From positions 19,242,255-19,306,254 of the forward strand of contig JAAOOA010000127.1 in the NCBI GenBank assembly GCA_012861695.1: a stretch of 64,000 bases of DNA, given 5' to 3'. The notes beneath the pieces were generated by a model. The model was not told the origin of the DNA and ran no database searches. It saw only the letters and a list, made by a program, of their open reading frames with translations. The stretch's first letter is position 1; each line of letters begins with the position of its first letter. This DNA is from Trematomus loennbergii (taxonomy: Eukaryota > Chordata > Actinopteri > Perciformes > Nototheniidae). This document shows, piece by piece, positions 1 through 12,376 of the stretch. The position numbers and the translations under genes were made by a program.

Positions 1-3000
1 AGCTCTCTGGAGGTAAAGCAGCAGATGAAGAGCGGCTTCATAAAAACAACCGGTCTCACTAACAATTACTATTATTTCACACTTCCACACACCCACATTT
101 TAATCTACGTTTTTGGATCCCTTTGGATGAGTACCTCACAAATTGCCCTTGGGCCTCAAATGGTTGTTTCCACTTAGGACTTTATTGAGGTGGATGTTTC
201 TGAGCTCACAGACCAGTTCCTAGAAACAATACAAGTTGTCACTTTTAGAATGAGCGTCACACTGATTTTGAAAAGTGTCTCACTCTTCATCCACCAGAGC
301 AAAATGTAGGTCATCGATTTATTCAATGACACACCCGATTGTTCACACTCTTCACATGATGGGAATAGTGGAGCATCGTGTGTGGGTCACGACAAGTTTA
401 TCAGAAGACTCATGCTGGATAATAGCTGTGTCAATGTGCCGTGTAAATAGTTTGAACTTTGACCAAATCTTACCTTAAGGTCCATGGAGCAGCTTTTCTG
501 GAGCCTTCAATCAAATCATGTTGAAGCTTAAAACACTTTAAAGCCCCAACAAAATGGAAATATAAATAATTTCTTGAAAATGTAGCAAATTGTGCCTGCT
601 GATGGATATCATGTGATATGATTGACATTTCCAGAGAAGCTATGTGAGACTGTGTTGTAAAATGTATTGTGCTTTTTATAATAAATTAGAAAAAGTAATA
701 AATGAAGCAACAATTTGGCATGCAACATACACTATGCGTTACATTTTAGTCACAGCCAACACTAATTATAAAAAATATATATAAAATACAAGCAGAGTAA
801 TGTACTGAGTACAGCAAAACAACTGAGATGTATTGATTTTTTTATATTACCTCAAATTCTGGAGCTGGATCTGGATGTCTGTGTATTTTAAGGGTTAAAA
901 AAAAAGCACAAACCTAATTGTGCTCTTTTTACAACTTAAAAGTCACCTCCTTGCTTGGCTTAGTGTCCGTCTTTTAAAACAGTATTAACTACAAATATTA
1001 AACACACACCAGACAGTGTTTAGTTTTTTTTCATCCTCTCAAAGTCAACTTTTATTCAACTTTCACTTCACATCCCCAGTGGCCTATGTAGCCTAAATTG
1101 GCTAATGGATTTCTGCCAGATCTTAAAAACAGTTGTAAAATTAACAGGAATCTGGAATAAGGCTAATATGGCAGTTTATATGTCTCCTAATCCTTGTTAA
1201 AGTGTGGTTGTGATTAACCGTATTGTAGCGAGGTTGTTTCATGGATTAGATCACATTATTAAAGCCCACATTTCAGGATTGGGTTCCTACTAAAACATAC
1301 TCCTGTATTAGTTTTAAGAGCCACAGACCCATTTATCATGGAGGCAGCTATATATGTACGGCCTGCAGGCTTAATGACAGTGTCCATGACTGAGTGTCAT
1401 GCTGGAATGGGCTTTGTTCAGAGGCACCCACAAATATAGCAGCCTGTTTCCCTGACGGAGCGTTTTGGGGGTGACAGGGTTGTAAAATGTAAGAAATGGA
1501 TCATGTGCAACACACCAGGCTGACAGGGTGACACTGAATATCTGTCCATTTTATACACTGCCATAGAACACTCAAAACAAGGAAAGGAAACCATGGAAAT
1601 TAACAATTTTGTGGCTAAGCTATTAGTGGCTTTTGGCTGGCAATGCTAACGATGGATAGCTTATCTGACTTTAATAGCTGGCACAGCAGCATTAGTGCTG
1701 AGCTGGAGCGAGGAGAGGAACAATACGGCACATTAGAGGAGCAGCCAGCACACGCTAGAAACTGCTCCAGACTTCTAATTAGCATTCATTAACAGTAGGG
1801 GAAAGAGCGATTATGGTCTTTAAGTAGTGCATTAGCTAATGTTGCTTTTTCTCATGTCAGCAGATTCAGATAGGGAGCCGGGTGCTGCTTTGTGCTGACT
1901 CTGAGCTTTTGGGTGATGTTTGTGATGACCTTAAAATACACTGCTGCTGCTGTTTGTTTACACTAGATATTACTGCTAACAAGGCCACTGGCTCAGTCGA
2001 ACATGACGGAGTGCCTGCCATCACAGCTGCTGCAGAGGCTTAGCTCTATAAGTAACAATGTAATGTAATATATGTGACAGCCATCACACTGTGTTTATGT
2101 GGCTACTTTAGTAAAAAGCTACTAAGACAAAGAGTGAAGGCAGCTTTCTGTGTGATCTATTATCCCGATTCTACACCTGTAAATCGCTGCTCACATCCAC
2201 GGTGAATTATGAAGTGAAATGACAGGGCATTAGGTTTCATTATCTGGCTTGGGGTCTACAGTTTAAAAGTCAGGAAATAGATTTTCCTCTCTTAAAAACG
2301 CGTTTTAGTAAGGCAATTTTTGCTGTGTTATGTAACACCATCAATCTGTCTTTGTTGAGATAAATACATGGTACTATTTCACTTTTTATTTTCTTGTTTT
2401 ACTTAAAAAAATTAAAAGCCTGAAACAGAAATGTATGTTGCAGCAATATATATGTTTTCTTTTTCTCATCATGTTGATCATATCGCGCTCCCACTCATAT
2501 TATTTTGCTCCCCTTGGGGTCAAAGCCTACAGGTTGGACACTATTGACTTGAGTATGATTGAGAAATGTGGGTTTTGGCGCCATAAGAACCTTTATATCA
2601 GAGTATTATTAAGGGTTATAATCAAACACCAGCGTGATGATCAATCATTTCTCTATTCTTGTTTTTTTACTGAGATTAGCAGAGGCATACACTCAATAAT
2701 GATATGTTTGTTTTCCAGAATCTCCTGTAGATTAAACTGTGCTGGTGGGTGATTCCTGAACAAACAGAGAGTGCTGCTATCTGATGGGGTTGTAATTTCC
2801 TCTTACTTTATAATTGCACATGAGTCAGAACTCAAACATTATTCAGCTGCCCTCTGTAATTAAAGCCTTATTCAGCCACAAATATGCTTTATGCCACTAC
2901 ATGTTTTATGTGGAAATCACATTTAAGTACTGACTTTGCTTTGAGTTTATTCACCCATGGCATTTATTGAATGGAAGATTTCATCTAGTAGTTGAGCAAT

Positions 3001-3365
3001 ATGATAGGGACAATACAATAATCAGCCTGTTGATACTGGTAGTGGTTTGACCTTGAATAAACTGAACAAATAAACTCTCCTTCAAGAGGGAAACCATCTG
3101 AAGTGCTGAGCTGTTCATGTAGGACTGTCAGCGAGTCCAAGCTCCGCCGCACAGAGCGCCCTCGGCCAGCAGAGTGAGGGACGCTGACGTCTAACAACAA
3201 CACACACATAAAAAGACCGGGCCATAAAAGAAATGTCTCTCCTGTCAAACACGGAAGGCAAAAGCAAGCAGGCGTGTATTCCTTTCTTCCTTTTTCTTAT
3301 TATCTTTATTGTTTTTACTGCACCGTGAGGTCAAGGTTCACTAACAGAGCACACTTAACCATGTA

Positions 3366-3405
3366 TCCTGACACACACACCCACCCACACACACACACAC
3401 ACACA
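3366..3405. repeat. CA-rich microsatellite
   Basis: An interrupted run of CA dinucleotides, with two CCCA interruptions near its start, in otherwise unique intergenic DNA. Confidence 0.8.
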
Positions 3406-4504
3406 ACTCTCGTCTCTCTCCTAACACCAGTCCTTCTCTGTGTGCTCTGCTAATATTGACTCTCCTGACTACACTGCCTCTATTGAGTCAAACACAGAAC
3501 TGTTTGACTAGAATTAGACCATCATTGAGATAACAGCCGTGGACCTGTCCATGCTGGAGCTGTGCTGCTAATGTAAAGCAGAGCAGCAGCAGCAGATGAT
3601 TGGAGAGAGAGAGAGCTGAAGGTGCAGAGGTGGGGTTTGCAATCTGCTCTCTACACAAATGTTTTCTCACACCGCCACTTTTATCAGCGGCACACAATAA
3701 CAGCCACTTGTGAAACGTCTTCTTGTGAAACTACACACACAGCGTTCTTGTTCCGTGTGGGAAAAGCTGTGTTTATGTGCGTCTGGTTATTCTGTCATTA
3801 GGCTCATTTAGGCCTCATGGTTGTAAAACGGGTTTGTCACCGGGGCCATTGTGTCGTTTTGAAAATCCAGATAAAAACAAAGGGCCGTCAAACTTGTTGG
3901 CAGCAGAAATACAAGCTTGTGTTGTCTGCCAAAGCACGTTTTTATCTGGATGCAGGTATTAAATCTTATCTTGGGTTACACATTGCAGCTATAATGATAA
4001 CAGCTTTAGCCAACCATAAAACACACATACACAGAGAACACACAGATAGTCAAACCTACTCCATTACTCACAACTCGCAGGCCTACTCACTTTATCGCTC
4101 TTTTATCTCTCTCACATACACATTTCCCAGACTCAAGCCATGTCCGAAATCACTTCCTATTTACTATATGGTCCATTATATCTACCCTTGGCATTTTATT
4201 CAAGTGTGTGATTTATGTGGGGCTCTGAGAAATGTCCAAAGATGGAATGATGAAAATGAGCATCCGTGTTTACACCACTCTCTGCAAACAATACCTCCAT
4301 TCAAAACGTTGACTTTTATAAATGGAAAAAACTTGATGACTCACCATGACAAGTTTACGCATGAATGAATCACTGCTCACTAAGTAAGCAGTAAACTACT
4401 AAGAGTCTCTTACCGAGGGAGTGATTATAGGAATGTAACGGTTAGCTAAGCTCTGCTCCCTTAAGTTACCTTTACTATTAAATGACTATGCATGTGAACA
4501 TATG

Positions 4505-4705
4505 TACATTACATTACATTTAGCTGACGCTTTTATCCAAAGAGACTTACAATGACCAATTACAGGGACATTCTCCCTGGAGTAACTGAAGGCTAAGTGC
4601 CTTACTCAAGGGCACACTAGTGGTGGTGTTCCTGGCGGGATTTGAACTCACCACCTTCCGATCTTCAGCCCACCTCACTATCCATTAGACCACCACTATC
4701 CCTAT
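4505..4705 (-). mobile_element. tRNA-derived SINE, V-SINE-like, minus orientation
   Basis: Read on the minus strand, the element starts with a tRNA-like head. It has an A-box-like TGGTCTAATGG and a B-box-like GAGTTCAAATCCC. A body with the CCTTGAGTAAGGCACTTA-type core follows, then the tail CTTTGGATAAAAGCGTC ending in repeated TGTAA units. This tail is one of the commonest teleost SINE tails, shared with L2/CR1-clade LINEs. A second member with the same tail lies at about 51,685-51,885. The internal promoter boxes are recognisable, but this is a dispersed repeat and not a functional tRNA gene. The V-SINE family name is from memory and less certain than the SINE call. Confidence 0.75.
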
Positions 4706-7700
4706 CCCTAAATATTTCTTCTCATATGCAAAATATTAATGTTTATTTTTATTTTTAAACAGTGTCTTATTTCTTTCACATTGAAAGAGACAAGTTACCT
4801 GCTGACGATACATAGCTTTTTAATCGTTCCAGCAGGTTTTAACAGCAGTGGGTAAATAGCTTATCAACCCAATATTAAGCAAATGCCTCTTATATAAGTT
4901 GGTTATAATAACACTGTCTCATATTGACAGTTCAATATAATCACAGCTGACTTATATGAAAAATACTTTACTATGCCCTTGATGGCTTACACAACATGAC
5001 ATGCTCAAAGATAGGACCCAGTTGATAGTCAATATTTAATAAGCATTTTTCTTGTTATGCAGTGAAGAGCTACTTAGTCTGAGGATTATGAGTTTGGAAA
5101 ATGTGTAAGGGGGTTACATTTTACACATAGCATTGCATTAATACATGATTGACTTCATAAGGGTTCAAATATAAATGATTATTTTTAACTGATGCACCTG
5201 GTTAGCCCGCATCCGGTCGACGTCTGGCCACGTTTGCCATCCACATGAAAGGAAAGAGCAGAATAAAAGCTGCTGCAGATGGCAGTGCAGCAATCTTTTC
5301 TGCTTATGTGGTTTCATTGTATCCCTCCAGGCCCTTGTGGTATTTTGAATTGCCCTGGGTTATGTATTCACTCGGTCATGTAAGCTAAATGAACCATCCC
5401 TAATGTAAATGAGAGCGAAAGAGAGATTGAGAGGGAGACAGGGATGCTAATGCAGTGGTGCCCCTGGTGTTGGGAGCAAGAGGAAGAGTCAGCAGCGTTT
5501 TCACATATTTCACTTTCAAATGAGCCACATCAGACTGGGGAGTCAAACCTTTTGCACTGCATACACCAAATAGTGTAATTACTTACCAAAATACTCAACA
5601 GTATGAATTTTAAAAGTCAAAAGCATCACATATAGTGTCGTTTATAGAAAGGCCGCTCATGCTTGTGTTGGATTTGCATGCAGAGAGCTGATTCAACAGC
5701 TCCGTCACTTTCAGAGTAGCTGACTCTCTGATGGATTATAGGAGTTATGTGCTTTTTTATTTATTGTGGTTAAACCTCCAACCCCAGTTCTGCTTCACCT
5801 ACTTAGCACATCAAGTCCCAAATGCCCTGTTTTCCCATTTAGGAGAAAGAAAAACACATTTTAAATAGTTAATAGCTTTCCAGGTCGTGATTAATCACTG
5901 TGGGATTTTTCTTTCTGCCTGTTTGAGTCACAACACACCGTAACCACATAACACTGCTGCTCTCTGCACTCCAGCTCATTTCAATCAGTATTTTCCCCGC
6001 ATTTTTGCAGTTGGCACGGCACACTCTGATGCAAGTTATTTTGTGTCCTTGATGAGAAATATTTTCTGGCATTTCACTGCCTCCAAAGGGTTACAGCCAA
6101 TTTGATATTAGATAAATATTTGAGCTGGCATGCAACGAAGCGTATGTCATTTGAGCAAAAAGCACTGGCACTATGGATGAATTTAGCTGCTCAAAGGGAG
6201 GAAAAAGACAAGGAGAGGCCTTGTCTGTTCTCCATTAGATTCCACTCAGTTCCTCTACAAACAGAGAGGATGCTAGCCAAACAAGCTTATTCAAGGGGGT
6301 TCTGTGTGGACCGTGTTAGCTCAGCAAATCCAGCTCCACAAACATGCTTCAAAGAATCCTGCTATCTGCCCAGAGCCTTTGATGTGGGTATTGATCATGC
6401 AGCGGTCTGTGAGAAAGAGGGATGCAGTGCAGTGGAGGTTTAATATTGTGCTCTGGCTCAGATAGAATAGATAATAGCAAAAACATGCACTCGCATCACG
6501 CCATGCTGTGCCCCGGTTTTGACAGCTGCACAACCATTTTCTGGCTCTGAGATAGATGCGATTAGGAGTAAAAGACAAGGGAAGAGCAAATCAGATCATT
6601 TGCCCTGAGGACATTTTGCAGAGTATTATGTTTACCACAGCACAGGAATACACATAAAGTCAATACATGAGTTGACAGACACACCTCGAAGTGACAGTAC
6701 ACACAGTCTTGTCCACGGACGACTAAAAGCATGAATACATTCCCTTTTCATAAGGTCACTCCGTTCTCAGGAGGGAAACATGGACAACACATTTCGATAG
6801 TTCCTGGTGTCGCACTACAGTGGCAGGGAAAGCAAACATAAACAAAGCTAACACTTCGAGAATCACACTGTCACGCTGTATGCTATAGAAAGACAAACAA
6901 AGTCTGTTCTTCTTAGTGTGGTAAAACAACCACCCACAGCCGCGCTCCTGTCTCACACTGAGACCATTAGTCACGATGATTCCTCTGCCAGCTGTCCTGG
7001 TGTTTGCTTTAGCTCGCAGGCAGGTTGAGCCTCATTTGAATTCTCACTCCAGTTTATTAGGCATGTGCTGGATCATTAGTATTAGTATAAAACCCATTCA
7101 GATGTTTTCCTCAGGTAACGTTTGAATGCTAATCTGAGCGGCAGTTCATCATGCGGATAAACACACCATGACTTATATTACATGTAAACTGTATTACACA
7201 TTTTTACATATTTATTGTTGTTACATATTGTAGTACAGGGTGCACATTTTTACTTTATCTTATTTATTGTATTATATTTTATTGTTATTATTAATATTTT
7301 TATGAACATATATTCCTCCAGTGTTTTTGATTTTTGGAACAACTATCCTGTTCACCTTGTCAACAGCATTTCAGCCGGCGCTCTAATCTTATTTGTGCAC
7401 CTGCTGTAATCTCAGTCTTTATACTCATACCTGGCCATACAGGATTAACTGTGCTGCTTTATGAATGAACCTTGAAACATATCCATATCTAATGAATTAA
7501 GTAACAACCACTTCTTAATGCTCTATGTGTAATTGTGTAATTGCCTACCTTTTACAAAGTGCAATGTGCAAGGTACTGGATAAGAGACTATTTTAAGATA
7601 AACAGCTGATATGAGTGTTCAAAGAGGCTTTGTGTTGTGTGGGATTGTGTGTGTGGAGACCTGACTGAGCTTTATGCAGATATGAAAATCATGCACTGCT

Positions 7701-10700
7701 ATCAAATGCCACCTTTGATTGTTCACAGATAAGCTGGCTCCAGTGTGAGTCATTTGCAGGAAAGCATTGGCAGGACAAAGGTTTTGAAACGTCCATTCTC
7801 GCCATTCTCACTGTAGCAAACGGACTCGCAGATATCATTTAGCGTGTTAATAAGAGGTGTTTTTAACGCTCATTTCATTTTTGGTACAGTACTTGCAAAA
7901 CCCAGGCTAGAGGATTCATGTGATTTGAGAAAGTTGAGTCACTCTACACCACATACCAAATACCATTTAGTCATACATCATCCTGCATTGTGCTATTGTC
8001 AGTCCAATCATTTTTGGCATATCCTCCCAGCTCATTTCATCAGCAAACTGCTTGGAGCGCTGCTTAAATAATCAGCCAACTGCACGCAAAGCCCGGTTTC
8101 GCCGCAGCGTTAACTAGATGAGATCAACTACTTGTAAAAAAGCAGTCTGATTTCTCTGTGAGGGACACATTGCGGTTACAATGAAAGTGAGTCAACGGAA
8201 ATCAGTCATGGCATACTGTCACCACAGAAGGGACTCAGCCAGATAAAAGTGCAGCCAAGCCACATATACTGGGCAAGCAGAATACACTCTACTGACAGCT
8301 GCAAGCACTTAGTCTGCTGCCAAGAACAAAGACAGGGAGGAAAAACACTATTCAGCCCAATTTGGCTAAAATGAGCCTACACAACACTGGCTTCCAATAT
8401 TTTCAATAAGAAATCAGTCATGTCTTGAATTACATTTGTCAGAGGTCAAGTCCCTCAGTGCTGATGTGTAACCACAACAATAAGCACGAGGACAAATGGA
8501 TTCTCCATCAACTGAATGATAACATCAGAAAATAATATGGACAGTGACATCTGTTTTAGCCATCTTTTGGGGGGGGGGGGAAGTCATCAAAAGCATAAAG
8601 TAAGAAATCAGATGAGCGAGGTAGTCTCAAAGAGTCTGAGTGGAGCAGCTAAGTGACATATCGCTCTGAAAAGGAGGAGGAAGCAGATGGAATGAGGTGT
8701 TCTGAACCACTAACCACATGCGCTTAAGGGTCAGAGCACTTCTCGTCCAATGTGCTTTCTAAACAGCTGAAAAACCAAACTTTACCTCCGGGAGTCTCTG
8801 CGAGGTTTGTGACTCTTTGACCCATCTGCTCGTCACAGCCGCACCAGCAGAAAGAGAGCGTGGGAGCTTTTTACTGCTTAACACGGCGCCTCATGCCTCA
8901 TGCCTCCACTGTGAACTGTTTTAGTATGCATTAGGCAGAGGAGCGTGAGGTGAGCCGGCAGTGAAGAGCCCGGCGAGGAGGAGAAAAAAAAAAGGCCAGA
9001 TGAGTCTCGAGAGGCTGGGAGATGGGCTGAATGACAATTGACTGGCTGTCAACACTCATCTGCATTCACATATCTTCCTGGCCCGACACATTTATCAGGC
9101 AGCCGCGGCCTCGACATATGAAGACGTAGCGTTCAGGTCCCCCTCTGACTTCTGCTTTGCAAAGCTCAGCTCTCATGCAGTATATACTTGTGTTTCCCAC
9201 TAATTGGCTTTATTGTCAGGGAATTGTTATCCTGGCCACTGAAGGAAGGCAGGAAACGCTGTAATGGGTTTTGGTTTTAAAGGACAGCTGTGGCTGTGAT
9301 TTAGGTGCTTGCTGCGACATGCCCTTCAAATCAGCAACCATTCAGTGTTATGATGCAGCTTTGGAAGCAACTGAAGCTGCCATCATACCTCAAATGCTCC
9401 GTACAGCCAAGTTTAGAGTGCTACTGGATGGAGTTACACTTTCATCACACCTATTTAAACTCGTGCCCACTTTTCACAGATGCATTCAGTACAGCGTGTA
9501 AATCATGTGAGCAGAAAAAGGTCATGAACCTGCTGCTTAAGTTGAAATTTGCCAAAACAAAATATCGACTTTAAGCTGTTATAATAAATATTTCATAGTT
9601 ATAATAGATCAAATGACTGTGTATTGTGAAATGTGTCGGTTTTACTGACAGCCTAAAAGAGAATGTGTCTTTTAAATCACAGTTTTAATTTTTGGGCCAG
9701 CAACTTTCCTGTTTGATTCACTCTCACCTTGTTTCTGTAGCTGAAGCATGCAGCTGCTGTCTATAATAACTCTCTGTGCACTTCCTGTTCAGCACCAAAC
9801 AGCAGAAAGACAAAGTTAGCAACTCACTGATGAGCATAGTGGAGCATTACATTTCCAAATTTCCCAGAGGAGCGAAGTGTTGAATTTGGACTCAAACTTG
9901 ACTCCAAATGAATGTTAATGTGTTTTTCAGTGTCTGCTGAGTGTTTGCTAAAAAGTTTGCCAAATGAATTTGAAAGGTCAAACTTTGTCTATATGCTAAA
10001 AATGGTTATGGCAGGTTCAAGTTATATTAAAAAGCCACCAGTGAGTAAATAACATGTTTTTAGAATACAAATGTTAACATTTGAATCAGATGAGGAGATT
10101 ATTATTATGGCAGGGGAAATTGTTGACTGATTTTGAGCCTCTGAATCATTACGGCTCTCATCAGCATCACAGATGTGAAAATGATTCCATCTAAAAGGCA
10201 GCTTAAGACCTCTTTATCAGAGTCACTCGAGCAGAGCGTCAATAAAAACATTGCAATTAGGCTTGCTCTTCTTAAATCTGATGGTCTAATTGACTGTGTG
10301 TATTCAAGTAGAACATCAGAATTCCCTCTAGCAGTTTTAATACCATTGATAATCATAATGCGTAATTATAAGTCTGAAGCTCTAATGCAGAAGGATGTAT
10401 TCTTACCATATGAACAGCGTTGTCTCTAAGACTCGGGTTATGCTTATTGGAGGCCTTTGTGTGCAGTTTTCATTTATTTTCCTCAAGTGTCTCTTTGAAA
10501 CTGGTGATGTTGATCAGGCTCTCCACAGGAGTTTCATAATAACATCTTTATAATGCTGGCGCCACTTGGCAGTGGAGGGCTTGCAGTGAGCAGCTGGGGA
10601 TGGTAGTGTGGTGCTGCACACCAAACAGAGCCCGGTCAGAAAGCAAAGCACTCGATATCTCATAGGAGTGAATTTAATGGCCACTGGTTGCTCCGGGCTC

Positions 10701-11931
10701 TTGACCCTCTCCAAGAGGCTCCATGTTAGTCACTCTCCAGTGCTTTCCAATTGAAACCCAGCCAGACTGGTGCTAGATGAGTTTTCAACTGTCTACTCAA
10801 AGCTGGGATGACGGTACCTCGAGCTTCAGACGCTCATTACACCGCTGATGCTCAGCTGATAAGAGCTAGTGAAACTGGACATTTCATGTTGGACTCTTTC
10901 TGCAGTTTTCAAGTTGAGTTTTCTCACACAGTCCTCTTACAGTGGTTTGACATGAGTCATAGTGGTGGTTCAATAATTTAAAGTTATAGTCCCAAAACTA
11001 ACAAAAAATACAAAGAGAGTGCTTAATATTACTCTAGTTTGTTAACTTTGACTTATTCCATTGTATGCTACTTCACCTTTTTACTCTACTTTATCTCAAA
11101 GTACATTCTGCTTTACTTTGCTCGTTTATTTGACAAACGTAGTTATAGTTTAAAGATCACTGCTTTCCCTACTAATTGGCTTAGATCACTATTCTTACAT
11201 ACGAAAACATGACGCACTTATAAAATAGGATGTATCGTTTACAATTCAATTTCCCCTAAAAGTAATCTAAAGTTGCCACAAAAAAAAAGTGGATAATAAC
11301 AGAGGCTTGTTTGTTACATAATGAGTCGTTTAAAAGTGTTTTTATGGTGCAGTAATGCTACTTTTTAGTATGAAGAAAGTTAAAACTGTATACAAATTAT
11401 TTTTTGTTATACCGGGGACCCAGCTGACTTAACCTAAAGGCATCCAACCAGATTAGTTTAATGCAGATTTATATACATTGTGTCTTGTTTAACATAATGA
11501 ATATGTAATCAAACATGAGCACAGGAAAGCAATTTCTGCCAAGTAATTGAAAGCAGACTTTGTTTATCTGACAGAATATTGCTTCTCTTTGCCCAGAGCT
11601 CTAACGGATGTTAAATCTCTTTCAAGCATCATTTTAGAATAAACGGGCAGTCGCTCTTTATTAAGTTCTGCTAATGTGTTGTGATAAAGCAGCACAGCAT
11701 CTCCCCTTAGAAAATACAAATGTGCTATGTTTGCATGTCTTGTCATAATGTGAATACAGGATAGTGTTGTTGTGCCTTGACTTTTCCTCCAGTGTGATGT
11801 ACCGCTGACCTGTGCTGCCATCTAGTGTTCACATATATATCATAGCTCCACTTGCATGGAGCATCACACTGTAGTCACATCTGCGATATACTCAATTTAG
11901 TGTACACAACCAACTGGGGCTTCAAAGGAGT

Positions 11932-11937
11932 TTTATT
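11932..11937 (-). terminator. candidate kif23 poly(A) signal
   Basis: AATAAA on the minus strand (TTTATT on +), about 440 bases downstream of the kif23 stop codon. It is the first canonical hexamer I noticed beyond the stop. Not confirmed by any transcript. Confidence 0.4.
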
Positions 11938-12376
11938 CCTGAGTTTACAGTGAAAGCAGAAGAGATCAGTTTCAGAAGCAGATTTGATAAAGACATTGAA
12001 AAAGAATTGGATAAATCAAACTCTACTTTAAGCTCTATATAATTCCCCACAGAAAGAGTAGGTAGTGAATCATCATAGTGGCAGATTCACAACGACTCCT
12101 CATGTGCCGAGTAACACCACGTGACGCACAAATGTGCACACAGACTCTTTTCAGCAGCTGTTACTAATATCTGCCACGACCTCGACTGAATCACAACATT
12201 TTTTTTTTCATGGGTGAAAACACAGCATACAATTATTTATACAAAACAACTTTGGTGACCCATATATATAGATAAAGCATGGAAAATGTTTAAATATCAT
12301 CACTAGAGCTAAATATAAAAAGTTCAGACTATTGCACAACAGCCAGGTGAGGGAGTGGTCTCAGGAGGAAGCTGCT

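Larger units (their letters stand above)
1..11930. other. gene-poor flank, no recognisable exon
   Basis: I see no convincing exon here on either strand. The longest open frames (for example 3,817-4,368 on + and 10,105-10,429 on both strands) show no protein family, no codon bias and no splice-site context. The DNA is AT-rich and mostly looks single-copy. It holds one tRNA-derived SINE (about 4,505-4,705), a CA-rich microsatellite near 3,370-3,405, and a G run near 8,570-8,581. Stretches with clustered homeodomain-like TAATTA/ATTA cores (around 1,770-1,840 and 10,190-10,400) could be conserved non-coding elements, but that is inference. This is the 3' side of kif23, so the next gene must lie beyond the left edge. 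Confidence 0.6.

Noticed and set aside
3817..4368. 183-codon open frame on +
   Set aside because: No recognisable family, no compact codon bias, no splice context. A long frame by chance in intergenic DNA.
4600..4700. tRNA-like sequence with A and B boxes
   Set aside because: It continues into a SINE body and tail shared with another copy, so it is the head of a SINE and not a tRNA gene.
10105..10429. Open frames on both strands in the same interval
   Set aside because: Both-strand openness without splice sites or known motifs; more like a conserved non-coding element than a gene.
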